The translations under genes were made by a program, and so were the position numbers. From contig CANQVL010000005.1 of NCBI GenBank assembly GCA_947627285.1, positions 53,944 through 117,943 of the forward strand: DNA of 64,000 bases, given 5' to 3'. Below the pieces are notes generated by a model. That model saw nothing but the letters and a program-made list of their open reading frames with translations. It was not told the origin of the DNA and did no database searches. The stretch comes from an uncultured Oscillospiraceae bacterium. Lineage in GTDB: Bacteria > Bacillota > Clostridia > Oscillospirales > Oscillospiraceae. Of this stretch, positions 16,882-25,036 are shown piece after piece (the first letter of the stretch is position 1; each line of letters starts with the position of its first letter).

Positions 16882-17839
16882 CGGGCATCGCGCCGCCTAT
16901 GGAGGCGGGGTCGGCGTCAAAGAGCACCCGGAAGTAGGGCTCAAGGGTGGATCTTATGTCCTCGCCGGAGACGAAGGTCAGGTTGCAGTCGGGGATGGCT
17001 CTTTTGGCTATCGCCGCCTTGGGGACGATGCCGTAGGTCTCGCAAAGCTGGGCGGCGTGGTCCACGTCGTCCTTGACGCCGTTAATGGACTTCTCGTACT
17101 CCTCCAAAAAGCGGTCAACCGCCTTGGGGTTTTCGTCGGCAAACTCCGTGCGCACAGCCACACAGCCCATGGTGAGCTGTCCGCCGGTGCCCAGGGCGTT
17201 CCACTCGGCGGTGAGGTCCAGGGCGGAGCGCACGTCCTGGTTGTTTATTAGGACGGCGGTCGCCGCGGGGACGGGGAGCATACACAGGTCGATCTCGCCC
17301 GACGCCATCTTTGTCTGAATTACGCTGGCCTCGTCAAAGACCACCTCCACGTCTGCGTCCTCCACGGGGTCAACGGAGGTGCTGACGGTGAGACCGTTGG
17401 AGGTGAGGATATACTTGAGGACGTACTCCGGATTCGCGCCCTGACCGGCGGCGTAGATGGTCCTGCCCTTCAAATCCGCGACGGAGCTTACGCTGCTACC
17501 GTTCTCCAGGATGTAGAGGACGCCCAGGGTGTTGAGGGCTATGACCTTAATTTTGCCCTCGGTCTTGTTGTAGAGGGTGGCGGCGACGTTTGTGGCGATG
17601 GCGGCGATGTCGTAGTCGCCGTTGATGAGGCCGTCGCGGATCTGGGTGTTGTCGGCTACGGCGGTGATGCTGTACCTGTCGGTGGTGCTGCCGGCATCGG
17701 CGGCCTCCCACAGGCCCACCGCGCCCACGCCGGTGGGACCGGTGAGGACGGCGACGTTTATGTCCGTGCCCTTTTCGCCGCAGGCGGCAAGGGAGAGGAC
17801 GAGGGTGAGGGCTAAAAGTAATACTGTGAGCTTTTTCAT
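16859..17839 (-). CDS. ABC transporter substrate-binding lipoprotein
   Basis: 326 residues. Signal peptide with lipobox LSLAAC (Cys20) anchors it to the outer face of the membrane. The fold looks like the NMT1/SsuA-like binding proteins (VAVLTGPTGVGAVGLWE near 29, GRTIYAAGQGANPEYVLKY in the middle). It lies 25 bases after the Crp/Fnr gene, and its control by that regulator is inferred from the operon layout. The ligand is not identifiable. Confidence 0.82.
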   Translation of the reverse strand: MKKLTVLLLALTLVLSLAACGEKGTDINVAVLTGPTGVGAVGLWEAADAGSTTDRYSITAVADNTQIRDGLINGDYDIAAIATNVAATLYNKTEGKIKVIALNTLGVLYILENGSSVSSVADLKGRTIYAAGQGANPEYVLKYILTSNGLTVSTSVDPVEDADVEVVFDEASVIQTKMASGEIDLCMLPVPAATAVLINNQDVRSALDLTAEWNALGTGGQLTMGCVAVRTEFADENPKAVDRFLEEYEKSINGVKDDVDHAAQLCETYGIVPKAAIAKRAIPDCNLTFVSGEDIRSTLEPYFRVLFDADPASIGGAMPDDGFYYG

Positions 17840-17864
17840 GGTCGTTCCTTTCTAATTACGGAGG

Positions 17865-18509
17865 CTATTCAAGCGCCTCCGGTTTCAACACGGTTATTGT
17901 TTTGCCGGACTTTTCGATTATTCCCGCCTCAGAGAGCTTGTCCAGCTCCCGGTAGAGGGAGGCGCGGGCGATGCCCAGGCTGGACGCCAGCTCCGTCATG
18001 GAGCGGACCTTTACAACGCCGGACTCGCCGGAGCCGCGAATGAGGAAGTCCGAGAGCTTCTTTCCGCCGGTGCCGGCGGACAAGGCGTCCACCTTGGCGG
18101 AGAGGAAGCGGATGCGCTGGGCGAGGTAGCGGAGGTAGTTTTCCCGCACCTGCCGGTTCGTATCAATGAGGCCGTAGACGTACTCCTGGGAGAGGAAAAG
18201 CGCCTCGCAGGAGGTACGGGCGGTGAGTGTGGAGACGTAGCGCTCCTCGTCGGTATAGAGCGCCGCCGCGCCGAACATATCGCCCTGGGCGAGCTCCGAG
18301 ACGGTGAGGGAGCCCTTGGTGACGGTGACGGAGCCGCGAAGGACCACGCCCAGCTCCCGGCGGAAGTCCTCGGGGGAGTAGATGATGGCGCCCCGGCTAA
18401 AGCGGCGGAGGCGGGTGTCGGAGCCCTCAAGGAGAGCTTCAAGCCCGGCGGGGTCGATATCGCGGAAGAGGAAGGTGCGGGAGAGTATCTCAAGAGCGTA
18501 AGCGTCCAC
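17865..18509 (-). CDS. Crp/Fnr-family transcription regulator
   Basis: 214 residues. The N-terminal cyclic-nucleotide-binding-like beta barrel spans about 10-125 (FSRGAIIYSPEDF, VVLRGSVTV, GDMFGAAALYTDEE). The C-terminal winged helix spans about 145-205 (ELASSLGIARASLYRELDKL). No N-terminal Fnr-type cysteine cluster is seen, so it is probably not an iron-sulfur oxygen sensor. First gene of the operon with the ABC transporter. A 14-base perfect palindrome next to its promoter is the likely autoregulatory operator. Confidence 0.87.
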   Translation of the reverse strand: MDAYALEILSRTFLFRDIDPAGLEALLEGSDTRLRRFSRGAIIYSPEDFRRELGVVLRGSVTVTKGSLTVSELAQGDMFGAAALYTDEERYVSTLTARTSCEALFLSQEYVYGLIDTNRQVRENYLRYLAQRIRFLSAKVDALSAGTGGKKLSDFLIRGSGESGVVKVRSMTELASSLGIARASLYRELDKLSEAGIIEKSGKTITVLKPEALE

Positions 18510-18525
18510 GGTATACCTCCAAAAT

Positions 18526-18539
18526 GTCTCATTTGAGAC
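18526..18539. promoter_or_regulatory. Palindromic operator of the Crp/Fnr-type operon
   Basis: GTCTCATTTGAGAC, a perfect 14-base inverted repeat between the -10 box and the start codon. The form (two short half-sites about a small centre) suits a Crp/Fnr dimer. In this position binding would block transcription, which suggests repression or feedback. Confidence 0.65.
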
Positions 18540-18550
18540 GGTTTATATGT

Positions 18551-18579
18551 ATTATAACAGCGCGGGCGCGGTATGTCAA
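18551..18579 (-). promoter_or_regulatory. Consensus SigA promoter of the Crp/Fnr-ABC operon
   Basis: Reading leftward: TTGACA, exactly 17 bases, TATAAT. Both boxes match consensus perfectly, so strong basal activity is expected unless repressed at the adjacent palindrome. Confidence 0.88.
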
Positions 18580-18634
18580 CCAGTATCGTTAATAAAATAT
18601 CAATATCAAAGCGCGTAATACCTCTCCAAAACGA

Positions 18635-18671
18635 CAAAAAATCCCCCTTCTCTCCGTAGAGAGAGGGGGGA
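18635..18671 (-). terminator. Terminator of the M3 peptidase gene
   Basis: Thirteen-pair C/G-rich stem (TCCCCCTTCTCTC with GAGAGAGGGGGGA), loop CGTA; on the minus strand the stem is followed by a run of six T. Confidence 0.8.
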
Positions 18672-18684
18672 TAGAGGTTGAAGC

Positions 18685-21081
18685 TTACTCAGCGGCGTCC
18701 GTTTCGGGGAGGAGCGGGGAGAGGGCGCTGACTATTACTGCCATTTTGGAGCGGGTGACGGTGGCGGTGGGGGCGAAATTGCCGTCCCCGTCCAAAGAGA
18801 GGATGCCGTTTTCAACGCACCAATTTACGGCGTCGGCGCCCCAGGAGCTGACGGAGGCGGCGTCGGCGGCGGTGAGCTCGCCCTCAACGGCGGTGTCAAG
18901 GCCGAGGAGCGTCGCGAACCTGTAGACAAACGCGGCAGCCTCGACGCGGGTGAGCTCGTTCGTGCCGAGGAAGGAGAAGGTGCCGTCGGAGTTCTCAACG
19001 CCCGCGGCAACGCCGTTCTCCTGGGCCCATGCAACGGCGTCGGTGTACCACGTGTCCTGAACGTCGGTGAAGGTGGAGACGGTTTCGGACCGGGCCTTCT
19101 CCGCCATCTCCCACAGGAGGTAGACGGTCTCGGCGCGGGTTATGGTCTGGGTGGGGCGGAAGGTGCCGTCGCCAAAGCCCACCATGAGGCCGGCGTCAAT
19201 TGCCGCCCAGATCTCGTCGTAGTCGATGCCGCGCTCGGGGCGGTTGTAGGTCACGTCGGTGTATATCTCTTTGCGTTTCTGAATGAGGAGGTACTCCTCG
19301 CCCTTTACCTCAAGACCAAGCTTCTCGTTAAGCTCCTCGCCCAGCTCCTTGAGGAAGTCGGGGTCGAAGGGAGAGCGCATATTCATTTCCTCGAACTGCT
19401 CCTTGAAGGAGAGAATGGGATCCAGGGAGACGAATTTGAGGTAGTCGCCGTATGCCTTGTCGTAGCCGTTCTCCTGGGCGTCGAGCCAGAACTCGAAGGC
19501 GCCAACGGCGGAGACGGAGTAGCTTATGTAGTAGAGGGGCTGGCTTACGATGTGGGGGATCTGCATCCACCACTCCGTATCGCCGTCAAGGACCTCATCC
19601 ACATGGTACTCCTTGGCGAGATCGCCGAACTTGGCGGTTATCTCGTCGAGGGTGGGCCTGGCGTCGGAGTGGATGTAAAGCTCCAGCTCGCCGACCATGG
19701 CGCCCATTATGAGACCCCAGACGATGGTGCTCTCCATCAGGTTGTTGGTGGCGATCTCAACGCCGTACTTGTAATCGCCGAAGAAGTCGTCATAGAACTG
19801 GGTGAAAAGCAGCTCGTTGGCCTGGGAGTGGACCTCAGCCACGTCGGTGTTGGACTCGGCGGAGTTCCAGTCGTGCTCGTGCCAGTAGTTGTCGTTGTAG
19901 TGGCCGAACTCGTGGATAATGGTGGAGAAGTCGCCGATATACATTGAGGGGGAGATTATCATGTAGGGGGCGCGGGAGGAGGTGAGGCTGTAGGTGAAGC
20001 TTGCGCCGCTCTTTGTCTCGGAGTAGGCGTTGTCGATGAGGTTGTGCTCACGCATATACTGCCACGCCTCCAGCATTTCGCTGGAGATCCTGCCGATGTA
20101 GGGCTCGATGGCGTCCAGGGTCTCCGGGGTGGTGAAGTCGCCGCGGTAGACGTTGTAGAAGGAATCCTCGTCGGCATAGCCAACCATGCCGACAAATGCC
20201 TCAAGGTAGGGGACCAGGGGGGCTATGTACTCCTTCACGGCGGCGCAGTACGCCTGCATCTCCTCCTGGGTGTAATCCCGGGTGAAGACCTCCTCGTAGG
20301 CGTAGTCGGCGTAGCTGTCATAGCCGTAATGCTCGGCTATGCGGGAGCAGACGTCCTGGAGGTGGGCGTAGACGGCGGCGAGGGCGCTGTAATAGGCGTC
20401 GTAGTAGAGATCCACCAGGGTATCATAGGTCTCGTCGTCGATCTCGCCGGCGCTGTAGGCGGCTGCAATGTCGGCAGAGGTCCAAGTTACGCCCTCGTAC
20501 TCAACGGTGGGGTCGCCGTTCATGGCCTCATAATACTCGCCCTCAACGCCCAGGAGCTCGTCGTCCAGGTCAAACTCCTCCTGGGTCTTGGGCTCGTAGT
20601 CCTTGAGGAAGTCGATGTCGTCCTGGGTGAGCTGCTGCTCCAGGTAGGCGGCGAAGGGGGAGTTGAGGACCTCCTTGGCGGCAAGGAGCACCTGGTCCCA
20701 ATACTCGTTGAGGAGGGTGCCGTAGGCGGCGTAGAGGCCGTAGGCCTCCTCGTCGTTTATGTCGGCGCTGTAGAGGTAGTAGTAATACTGGTAGTTGGTT
20801 GCGGCGTCCTCGTACATCTTGATGACTGACTCGAAGGCGGCCTCGACGTCGCTCATCGCGGCGCTTTCGTCCTCAACGAGGGCGTAGAAGGCGGCGAGAG
20901 CCGCGGCGTTGGCCTCCTCGTCCACGACGGGCGGGGTGAAATTTTGAAGGTCCACGTCCGGGTCGTGCCAAAGGTCGTCAAAGTAGTCGGTCTCGTTCAC
21001 GTCCTCATCGTCAGCCAGCGCCATTGGCGCCAGGGAGAGGATGAGGCTCAGCGCGAGGAGCAGGGAAAGAAGCTTCTTCAT
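18685..21081 (-). CDS. Secreted M3-family oligopeptidase with S-layer homology domains
   Basis: Zinc metallopeptidase, 798 residues, predicted on the cell surface. Signal peptide at 1-23 (LSLLLALSLILSLAPMALA). The M3 core carries HEFGH at 390-394 and the third zinc ligand Glu416 in AEVHSQANE, matching the EVPSQ block of oligoendopeptidase F. The C-terminal part (about 620-798) contains SLH-type repeats (GFGDGTFRPTQTITRAE; FTDVQDTWYTDAVAWAQENG) that attach proteins to cell-wall polymers. I start at ATG 21081, after AGGAGGAAAAAACAC; a longer frame has no ribosome site. Most M3 peptidases are cytoplasmic, so a surface-anchored form is unusual. Confidence 0.88.
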   Translation of the reverse strand: MKKLLSLLLALSLILSLAPMALADDEDVNETDYFDDLWHDPDVDLQNFTPPVVDEEANAAALAAFYALVEDESAAMSDVEAAFESVIKMYEDAATNYQYYYYLYSADINDEEAYGLYAAYGTLLNEYWDQVLLAAKEVLNSPFAAYLEQQLTQDDIDFLKDYEPKTQEEFDLDDELLGVEGEYYEAMNGDPTVEYEGVTWTSADIAAAYSAGEIDDETYDTLVDLYYDAYYSALAAVYAHLQDVCSRIAEHYGYDSYADYAYEEVFTRDYTQEEMQAYCAAVKEYIAPLVPYLEAFVGMVGYADEDSFYNVYRGDFTTPETLDAIEPYIGRISSEMLEAWQYMREHNLIDNAYSETKSGASFTYSLTSSRAPYMIISPSMYIGDFSTIIHEFGHYNDNYWHEHDWNSAESNTDVAEVHSQANELLFTQFYDDFFGDYKYGVEIATNNLMESTIVWGLIMGAMVGELELYIHSDARPTLDEITAKFGDLAKEYHVDEVLDGDTEWWMQIPHIVSQPLYYISYSVSAVGAFEFWLDAQENGYDKAYGDYLKFVSLDPILSFKEQFEEMNMRSPFDPDFLKELGEELNEKLGLEVKGEEYLLIQKRKEIYTDVTYNRPERGIDYDEIWAAIDAGLMVGFGDGTFRPTQTITRAETVYLLWEMAEKARSETVSTFTDVQDTWYTDAVAWAQENGVAAGVENSDGTFSFLGTNELTRVEAAAFVYRFATLLGLDTAVEGELTAADAASVSSWGADAVNWCVENGILSLDGDGNFAPTATVTRSKMAVIVSALSPLLPETDAAE

Positions 21082-21154
21082 GTGTTTTTTCCTCCTGTTT
21101 TTTTGCGGTATGTATGCTGATGGGGTAAGCGCAATGTGTGCAAACAGCGTATCT

Positions 21155-21183
21155 ATTTTAGCACTTCGCCGATTTGATTTCAA
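21155..21183 (-). promoter_or_regulatory. Promoter of the M3 peptidase gene
   Basis: TTGAAA, 17-base spacer, TAAAAT reading leftward, 74 bases before the start codon. Confidence 0.65.
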
Positions 21184-21259
21184 TAGAAAAATGAAATTTT
21201 TGGCTTCGGAAATTTCATAAAAGGGAAATTACGGCATTTTTCGCGGCCTTGACCATTTC

Positions 21260-21289
21260 TTGACTTTCGGGGGGTATTTTTTTTAAAAT
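21260..21289 (+). promoter_or_regulatory. Promoter of the two-component operon at 21302
   Basis: TTGACT, 18-base spacer, TAAAAT reading rightward; divergent from the M3 peptidase promoter. Only 12-20 bases separate the -10 box from the possible starts, so the leader is very short. Confidence 0.55.
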
Positions 21290-21301
21290 AGGTAAAAAGG
21301 G

Positions 21302-21985
21302 GTGAGGCTTGTGGGGTACAGGATACTTGTGGCGGACGACGAGGAGCTTCTGCGTCAGGTGGTCTCGGAGCACCTGACGCGGGAGGGGTATACGGTTTTT
21401 TGTGCCGCCGGCGCCGGGGAGGTGAGGAGCCTGCTTTCGCTGGGACCTGACCTTATTTTGCTGGACATCAATATGCCGGGGAAGGACGGGCTGGAGCTGT
21501 GCGGGGAGATTAGGGACCGGGTGGGGTGCCCCATAATATTCCTCACCGCAAGGATAACGGAGCAGGACAAGATACGCGGCTTCGAGGCGGGAGGGGACGA
21601 CTACATCACAAAGCCCTTCAGCCTTTCGGAGCTGTCGGCGAGGATAGCGGCGCATCTGAGGCGCGACGAGAGGCAAAGGCGGAGCTCCGGGGCGCTGAGC
21701 TTTCGCGGGCTGACGGTGGACCTTGCCGGCAGGCAGGTGAGCTGGCAGGGGGAGGAGATACGTTTTTCAAAGCGGGAGTTTGACATCATCGAGTTTCTTG
21801 TCATGAACAGGGGACGGATTTTTGACAGGGAGCGCATGTACGAGCTCATCTGGGGGCTTGACGCCGAGGGGGACAGCGGCGTCATCAAGGAGCACGTGAG
21901 GAAGATACGCGGCAAGCTCCTGGAGGTCACGGGGCAGGAGTATATCGAGACGGTCTGGGGGATGGGCTACAGATGGAAAAGGTGA
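21302..21985 (+). CDS. OmpR/PhoB-family response regulator
   Basis: 227 residues. Receiver domain with acidic pocket VADDEE (Asp12, Asp13), phospho-acceptor Asp55 in LLLDINMPG-like context, Thr in FLTAR and Lys in ITKPF. The C-terminal winged-helix DNA-binding domain ends in VWGMGYRWKR. Two GTG starts are possible, 21302 and 21311; the second has the better spacing from AAAAGGGG. It overlaps the sensor kinase gene by 13 bases. Targets are unknown; the divergent peptidase gene is one candidate by position. Confidence 0.88.
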   Translation: MRLVGYRILVADDEELLRQVVSEHLTREGYTVFCAAGAGEVRSLLSLGPDLILLDINMPGKDGLELCGEIRDRVGCPIIFLTARITEQDKIRGFEAGGDDYITKPFSLSELSARIAAHLRRDERQRRSSGALSFRGLTVDLAGRQVSWQGEEIRFSKREFDIIEFLVMNRGRIFDRERMYELIWGLDAEGDSGVIKEHVRKIRGKLLEVTGQEYIETVWGMGYRWKR

Positions 21986-23313
21986 AAACGGGCTCGTTGA
22001 AGCGGGAATTTATTCTGGCGGTGGCGGTGACGCTGACACTTGTGGCGGCGGCGTCGGCGCTGACGGTCTGGGGGTGCTGGGCGCTGAGGCGTTGGCTCGT
22101 GCCAAGACCCGACAGCCTCATTTTGAGGGCGAGCTTCAAAAGCCCCGACGGGTGGACGGAGGACACGAATATATACGTGGAGCCCGACGGGGACGAGGTG
22201 ACGTTGGGCGACCCGGCGGCGCGTCTGGAGATCAGGCCGGGGGCGCATACTGAGCGGGAGAGCGATGAGCCGGAGGACGCGGGGGAGAGGCCGGTGACGG
22301 CATATACCTTCAGGCTTTTGAGCCCTGAGTTCAGCGCGTACAAAAACGGCCCCCGGCGAGGGGCGGCGTACATCGCGGCGGGTGCGGCTATGGCGGCGCT
22401 GCCGGCGCTCTATGCCGTCGCGGGGACGGTGCTGTGCGGGCTGTGGATATTCAGGCGCAAGCTGGCGCCGGCGATAGAGGTGCTGGAGGACGCCACTGGG
22501 CACATAAGCGGTAAAGACCTGGATTTCAAAGTGGAGAGCCCCACGAACAACGAACTGGGGAGGCTGTGCGCGTCCTTTGAGAGGATGCGGGCGGCGCTTT
22601 ACGACAATAACCTGGTGCTCTGGCGAGCGCTGGAGGAGAGGCGGAACACCATGGCGAGCGTGGCGCACGATCTGAGGAACCCCCTGGCGATAATGGAGGG
22701 GACGGTGGAGAACGTGAGGGCGGAGGCAAAAGCCGGGCTGTTGACGGGGGAGAGGCTGGAGGCGGCGCTGGGGAATATTGACGCCACGGCGAAAAGAATG
22801 GAGCGGTACACGGACTACATCAGGGACATCGACGAGGTGGAGGAGCTGCCGGTGGATCTGGAGCCCGTGGAGCTTCCGGGATTTCTCAACATGGCGGCGG
22901 AGAGCGTGGCGATGCTGGCGGGGGAAAAGACCGTGGGCGCGACGTTCGACGTGCCGGAGTGCCGGGCGGAGCTGGACGGGGAGATTTTTTACAGGGTGCT
23001 GGAGAATGTGGTGTCAAACGCCGTAAGGTACGCCAAAAGCCGGGTGGACATGGAATTTTCCCTGCGGAGGGATTTGCTGACGGTGCGCGTCATCGACGAC
23101 GGGCCGGGGTTTTCTGACGCCATGCTCAGCCGCCGGAACAGCCTTTATTACACCGAGGACCCCACGGGCGAGCACCTGGGGCTGGGCCTTGCCACGGGGC
23201 GGATACTTTGCGAAAAGCACGGCGGGGGACTGAGGATCAGGAACAGGGAAGGGGGAGGGGAGGCGGAAATTTCTTTCCTTTTAACGCAAAAGGGCGGGGC
23301 CCTTTTGCGTTAA
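21973..23313 (+). CDS. Sensor histidine kinase
   Basis: 446 residues. Two transmembrane helices (about 12-36 and 132-158) enclose an extracytoplasmic region of about 95 residues. A HAMP-like linker is followed by the dimerisation domain with phospho-acceptor His232 (SVAHDLRNPLAIM), then the ATP domain with N-box ENVVSNAVRYA, DDGPGF and GLGLATGR. It partners the overlapping response regulator. The gene's last bases form one arm of a 19-base hairpin. Confidence 0.87.
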   Translation: MEKVKTGSLKREFILAVAVTLTLVAAASALTVWGCWALRRWLVPRPDSLILRASFKSPDGWTEDTNIYVEPDGDEVTLGDPAARLEIRPGAHTERESDEPEDAGERPVTAYTFRLLSPEFSAYKNGPRRGAAYIAAGAAMAALPALYAVAGTVLCGLWIFRRKLAPAIEVLEDATGHISGKDLDFKVESPTNNELGRLCASFERMRAALYDNNLVLWRALEERRNTMASVAHDLRNPLAIMEGTVENVRAEAKAGLLTGERLEAALGNIDATAKRMERYTDYIRDIDEVEELPVDLEPVELPGFLNMAAESVAMLAGEKTVGATFDVPECRAELDGEIFYRVLENVVSNAVRYAKSRVDMEFSLRRDLLTVRVIDDGPGFSDAMLSRRNSLYYTEDPTGEHLGLGLATGRILCEKHGGGLRIRNREGGGEAEISFLLTQKGGALLR

Positions 23314-23317
23314 AAGG
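23277..23317 (+). terminator. 19-base-pair hairpin over the kinase stop codon
   Basis: Perfect arms (first arm CCTTTTAACGCAAAAGGGC) with a GGG loop. The stop codon TAA lies inside the second arm. It belongs to the same family of hairpins (tip AAAGGGC-nnn-GCCCTTT) seen at 27205 and 31477. No T-run follows, so termination is less certain than structure. Confidence 0.6.
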
Positions 23318-23330
23318 AGGGGGGAGCGTT

Positions 23331-23575
23331 CAGAAAAAAGCCGTGAATTCTGCGAAATTCACGGCTTTTTTCCTGCTGTCGCGCTGCGCGCGCCCTCGTC
23401 GTCGCTGAAGCCGCTTAACCTCGCCCCGCCGCAAGCGGCAGGGCTCAGGCGCAGGCTTCGCTCCTCCTCTCCCCACGCAATCATGATTGCGTGGGGACCC
23501 CATTTGTCACACACTTGCGCGACATAAGGTGATTTTTCGCGAGGCAAAGCCCCGCGAAAAATATTTTATTGGGGG
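23331..23575. repeat. Mosaic hairpin element, copy C
   Basis: Fills most of the 362-base gap after the kinase gene; no gene seen. After the 19-base hairpin and a GGAGCGTTC linker come: a hairpin with arms AAAAAAGCCGTGAATT at 23334-23371; CTGCTGTCGCGCTGCGCGC; a core matching copy A closely; the 26-base palindrome at 23471-23496; and CACACTTGCGCGACA. The end segment differs from copies A and B: it is a GCGAGGCAAAGCCCCGC stem rather than the GTACATGCC one. From 23590 to 23675 there is only a G-rich leader. Confidence 0.8.
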
Positions 23576-23675
23576 ATTTTAAATCGGGAGGGGTCTCGGG
23601 AAACGGGGAGGTTTTTTGATTTTTTGTCGAAATTTTGACTTTTGTGGGGTAGGGTGGGGGTGGAGGTGAAGGGGA

Positions 23676-24578
23676 ATGAGTGAGAGACGGAGGAAAAGGC
23701 GGGTTTGGAGGACGGCGGTGGGGTATTTGGGGCTTGTTTTGGGGGCGGCGGTGATTTTGTTGGGGGCGGCGCTGGTGGTGTGCGGGGGACTTTATGTGGG
23801 GGAGCGTTTGAGGACGGGCGGAGGGAATGACGGGGAGCGGGGGGAGATAACTGGGGAGCCGGAAAAGGTGCCGGTGGAGGAGGAAAAGACGCCTGTGGAG
23901 GAGGAAAAGGCGCCGGAGGAGTATGTTTTCGGGGAGCCGGTGGAGGAGAGCGGGAGGGTCGAGGACGGATGGTTTGACGGGGCGGTGTTTTTGGGGGACT
24001 CGAGGACCGAGGGGCTGGAGCTTTTCGGCGGGCTGTCCCATGGGGATTATTACTGGCACAGGGGGATGTCTGTCTTTGCCGCCGACGGGGAGGAGCACAG
24101 GTATTTTGACGTGGGCGGGGAGAAAGTGACGCTCCTTGAGGCGCTGGCGGCGAAGAGCTACTGCGCGGTGTACCTCATGCTGGGCGTCAACGAGCTGGGT
24201 TACCCGCCGGAGTCCTACGAGAGGGCGCTGGGGGAGCTGGTGGATAGGATATTGGAGGCTCAGCCGGAGGCGGTGGTCTATTTGCAGACCATGCCGCCGG
24301 TGAACGACCGGGCGGCGAGAGAAAACGGGCTGCCGGAGTATGAGCGCTGCGAGAACGTGGACAGGTTCAACGGGATAATCGTAAAAACGGCTGAGGAGAA
24401 GCGGGTGGCGCTGCTGGACACCGCGTCCTGCTACCGGGGGGAGGGCGGGCAGCTGCCGGAGGAGCTTACCCGCGACGGGGTTCACTTCTCCTTTGACGGG
24501 TACACGCGCTGGGCGGAGTACCTGAGAACGCACGTAATTGACCCGGAGAGATATTTTTACTGGAGAGATGAAAGATGA
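23676..24578 (+). CDS. Membrane-anchored SGNH/GDSL-type hydrolase
   Basis: 300 residues. A basic N-terminus and one transmembrane helix (about 14-38) put the enzyme outside the membrane. An acidic linker follows with repeats of PVEEEK at about 66-80. The hydrolase domain has the nucleophile in FLGDSRTEG (Ser109) and the Asp267/His270 pair in RDGVHFSF. It probably removes or transfers acyl groups on a cell-wall or exopolysaccharide substrate (inference). The end overlaps the next gene by ATGA. Its N-terminal anchor resembles that of the amidase two genes on. Confidence 0.83.
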   Translation: MSERRRKRRVWRTAVGYLGLVLGAAVILLGAALVVCGGLYVGERLRTGGGNDGERGEITGEPEKVPVEEEKTPVEEEKAPEEYVFGEPVEESGRVEDGWFDGAVFLGDSRTEGLELFGGLSHGDYYWHRGMSVFAADGEEHRYFDVGGEKVTLLEALAAKSYCAVYLMLGVNELGYPPESYERALGELVDRILEAQPEAVVYLQTMPPVNDRAARENGLPEYERCENVDRFNGIIVKTAEEKRVALLDTASCYRGEGGQLPEELTRDGVHFSFDGYTRWAEYLRTHVIDPERYFYWRDER

Positions 24579-25036
24579 GACTTACATTGACGCTTTTGAT
24601 ATTCGCCCTGCTAACGGCGGCGCTTGCCGGGTGCGCCGGAGCGGGGCGGGAGTACACGGCCGGGGACGTTCAGACACTTTTGGACGCGGGGCTCTTTGAG
24701 GGGGACATGATGGAGGTGGACGCTTCGGCGGCGGAGAGCATATGCGGCGCGGCGGCGGAGGACATAGTGGAGTTCAAAAGCGTCCGCGCGGGAAATACTG
24801 CCGTGAGCTGTGACGAGGTGACCGTCGTTGTGCTGGTTGACGGGGACAGCGCCAAAAGCGCCGAGGAGACGCTGAGGGAGCGGCTTGAGAGTATGACGGA
24901 AAACGCTCTCGCCTACACCCCGGCGGCGGTCCCGAGGCTCGAGGCGGCGGTGCTCCACCGGGTGGGCCGCTCGGTGCTGTTCGCCGTGGGGGACCCGGAG
25001 CGGCTCGCGGACGAGGTGGGGAGGCTGAGAGAATGA
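24575..25036 (+). CDS. DUF4358-like lipoprotein
   Basis: 153 residues with lipobox LAGC (Cys20), so a surface lipoprotein. The body resembles DUF4358: a strand/helix domain with VTVVVLVDGDSAKSAEETL, then VLHRVGRSVLFAVG near the end. Function unknown. It sits between the SGNH hydrolase and the amidase with ATGA overlaps on both sides, which suggests a shared job in envelope polymer modification. Confidence 0.7.
   Translation: MRLTLTLLIFALLTAALAGCAGAGREYTAGDVQTLLDAGLFEGDMMEVDASAAESICGAAAEDIVEFKSVRAGNTAVSCDEVTVVVLVDGDSAKSAEETLRERLESMTENALAYTPAAVPRLEAAVLHRVGRSVLFAVGDPERLADEVGRLRE

Noticed and set aside
21082..21183. Longer start for the M3 peptidase (34 more residues)
   Set aside because: The extension runs through the promoter and ribosome site and would hide the signal peptide.
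23590..23675. Riboswitch or structured leader before the SGNH gene
   Set aside because: The stretch is G-rich with no clear stem series or family consensus.
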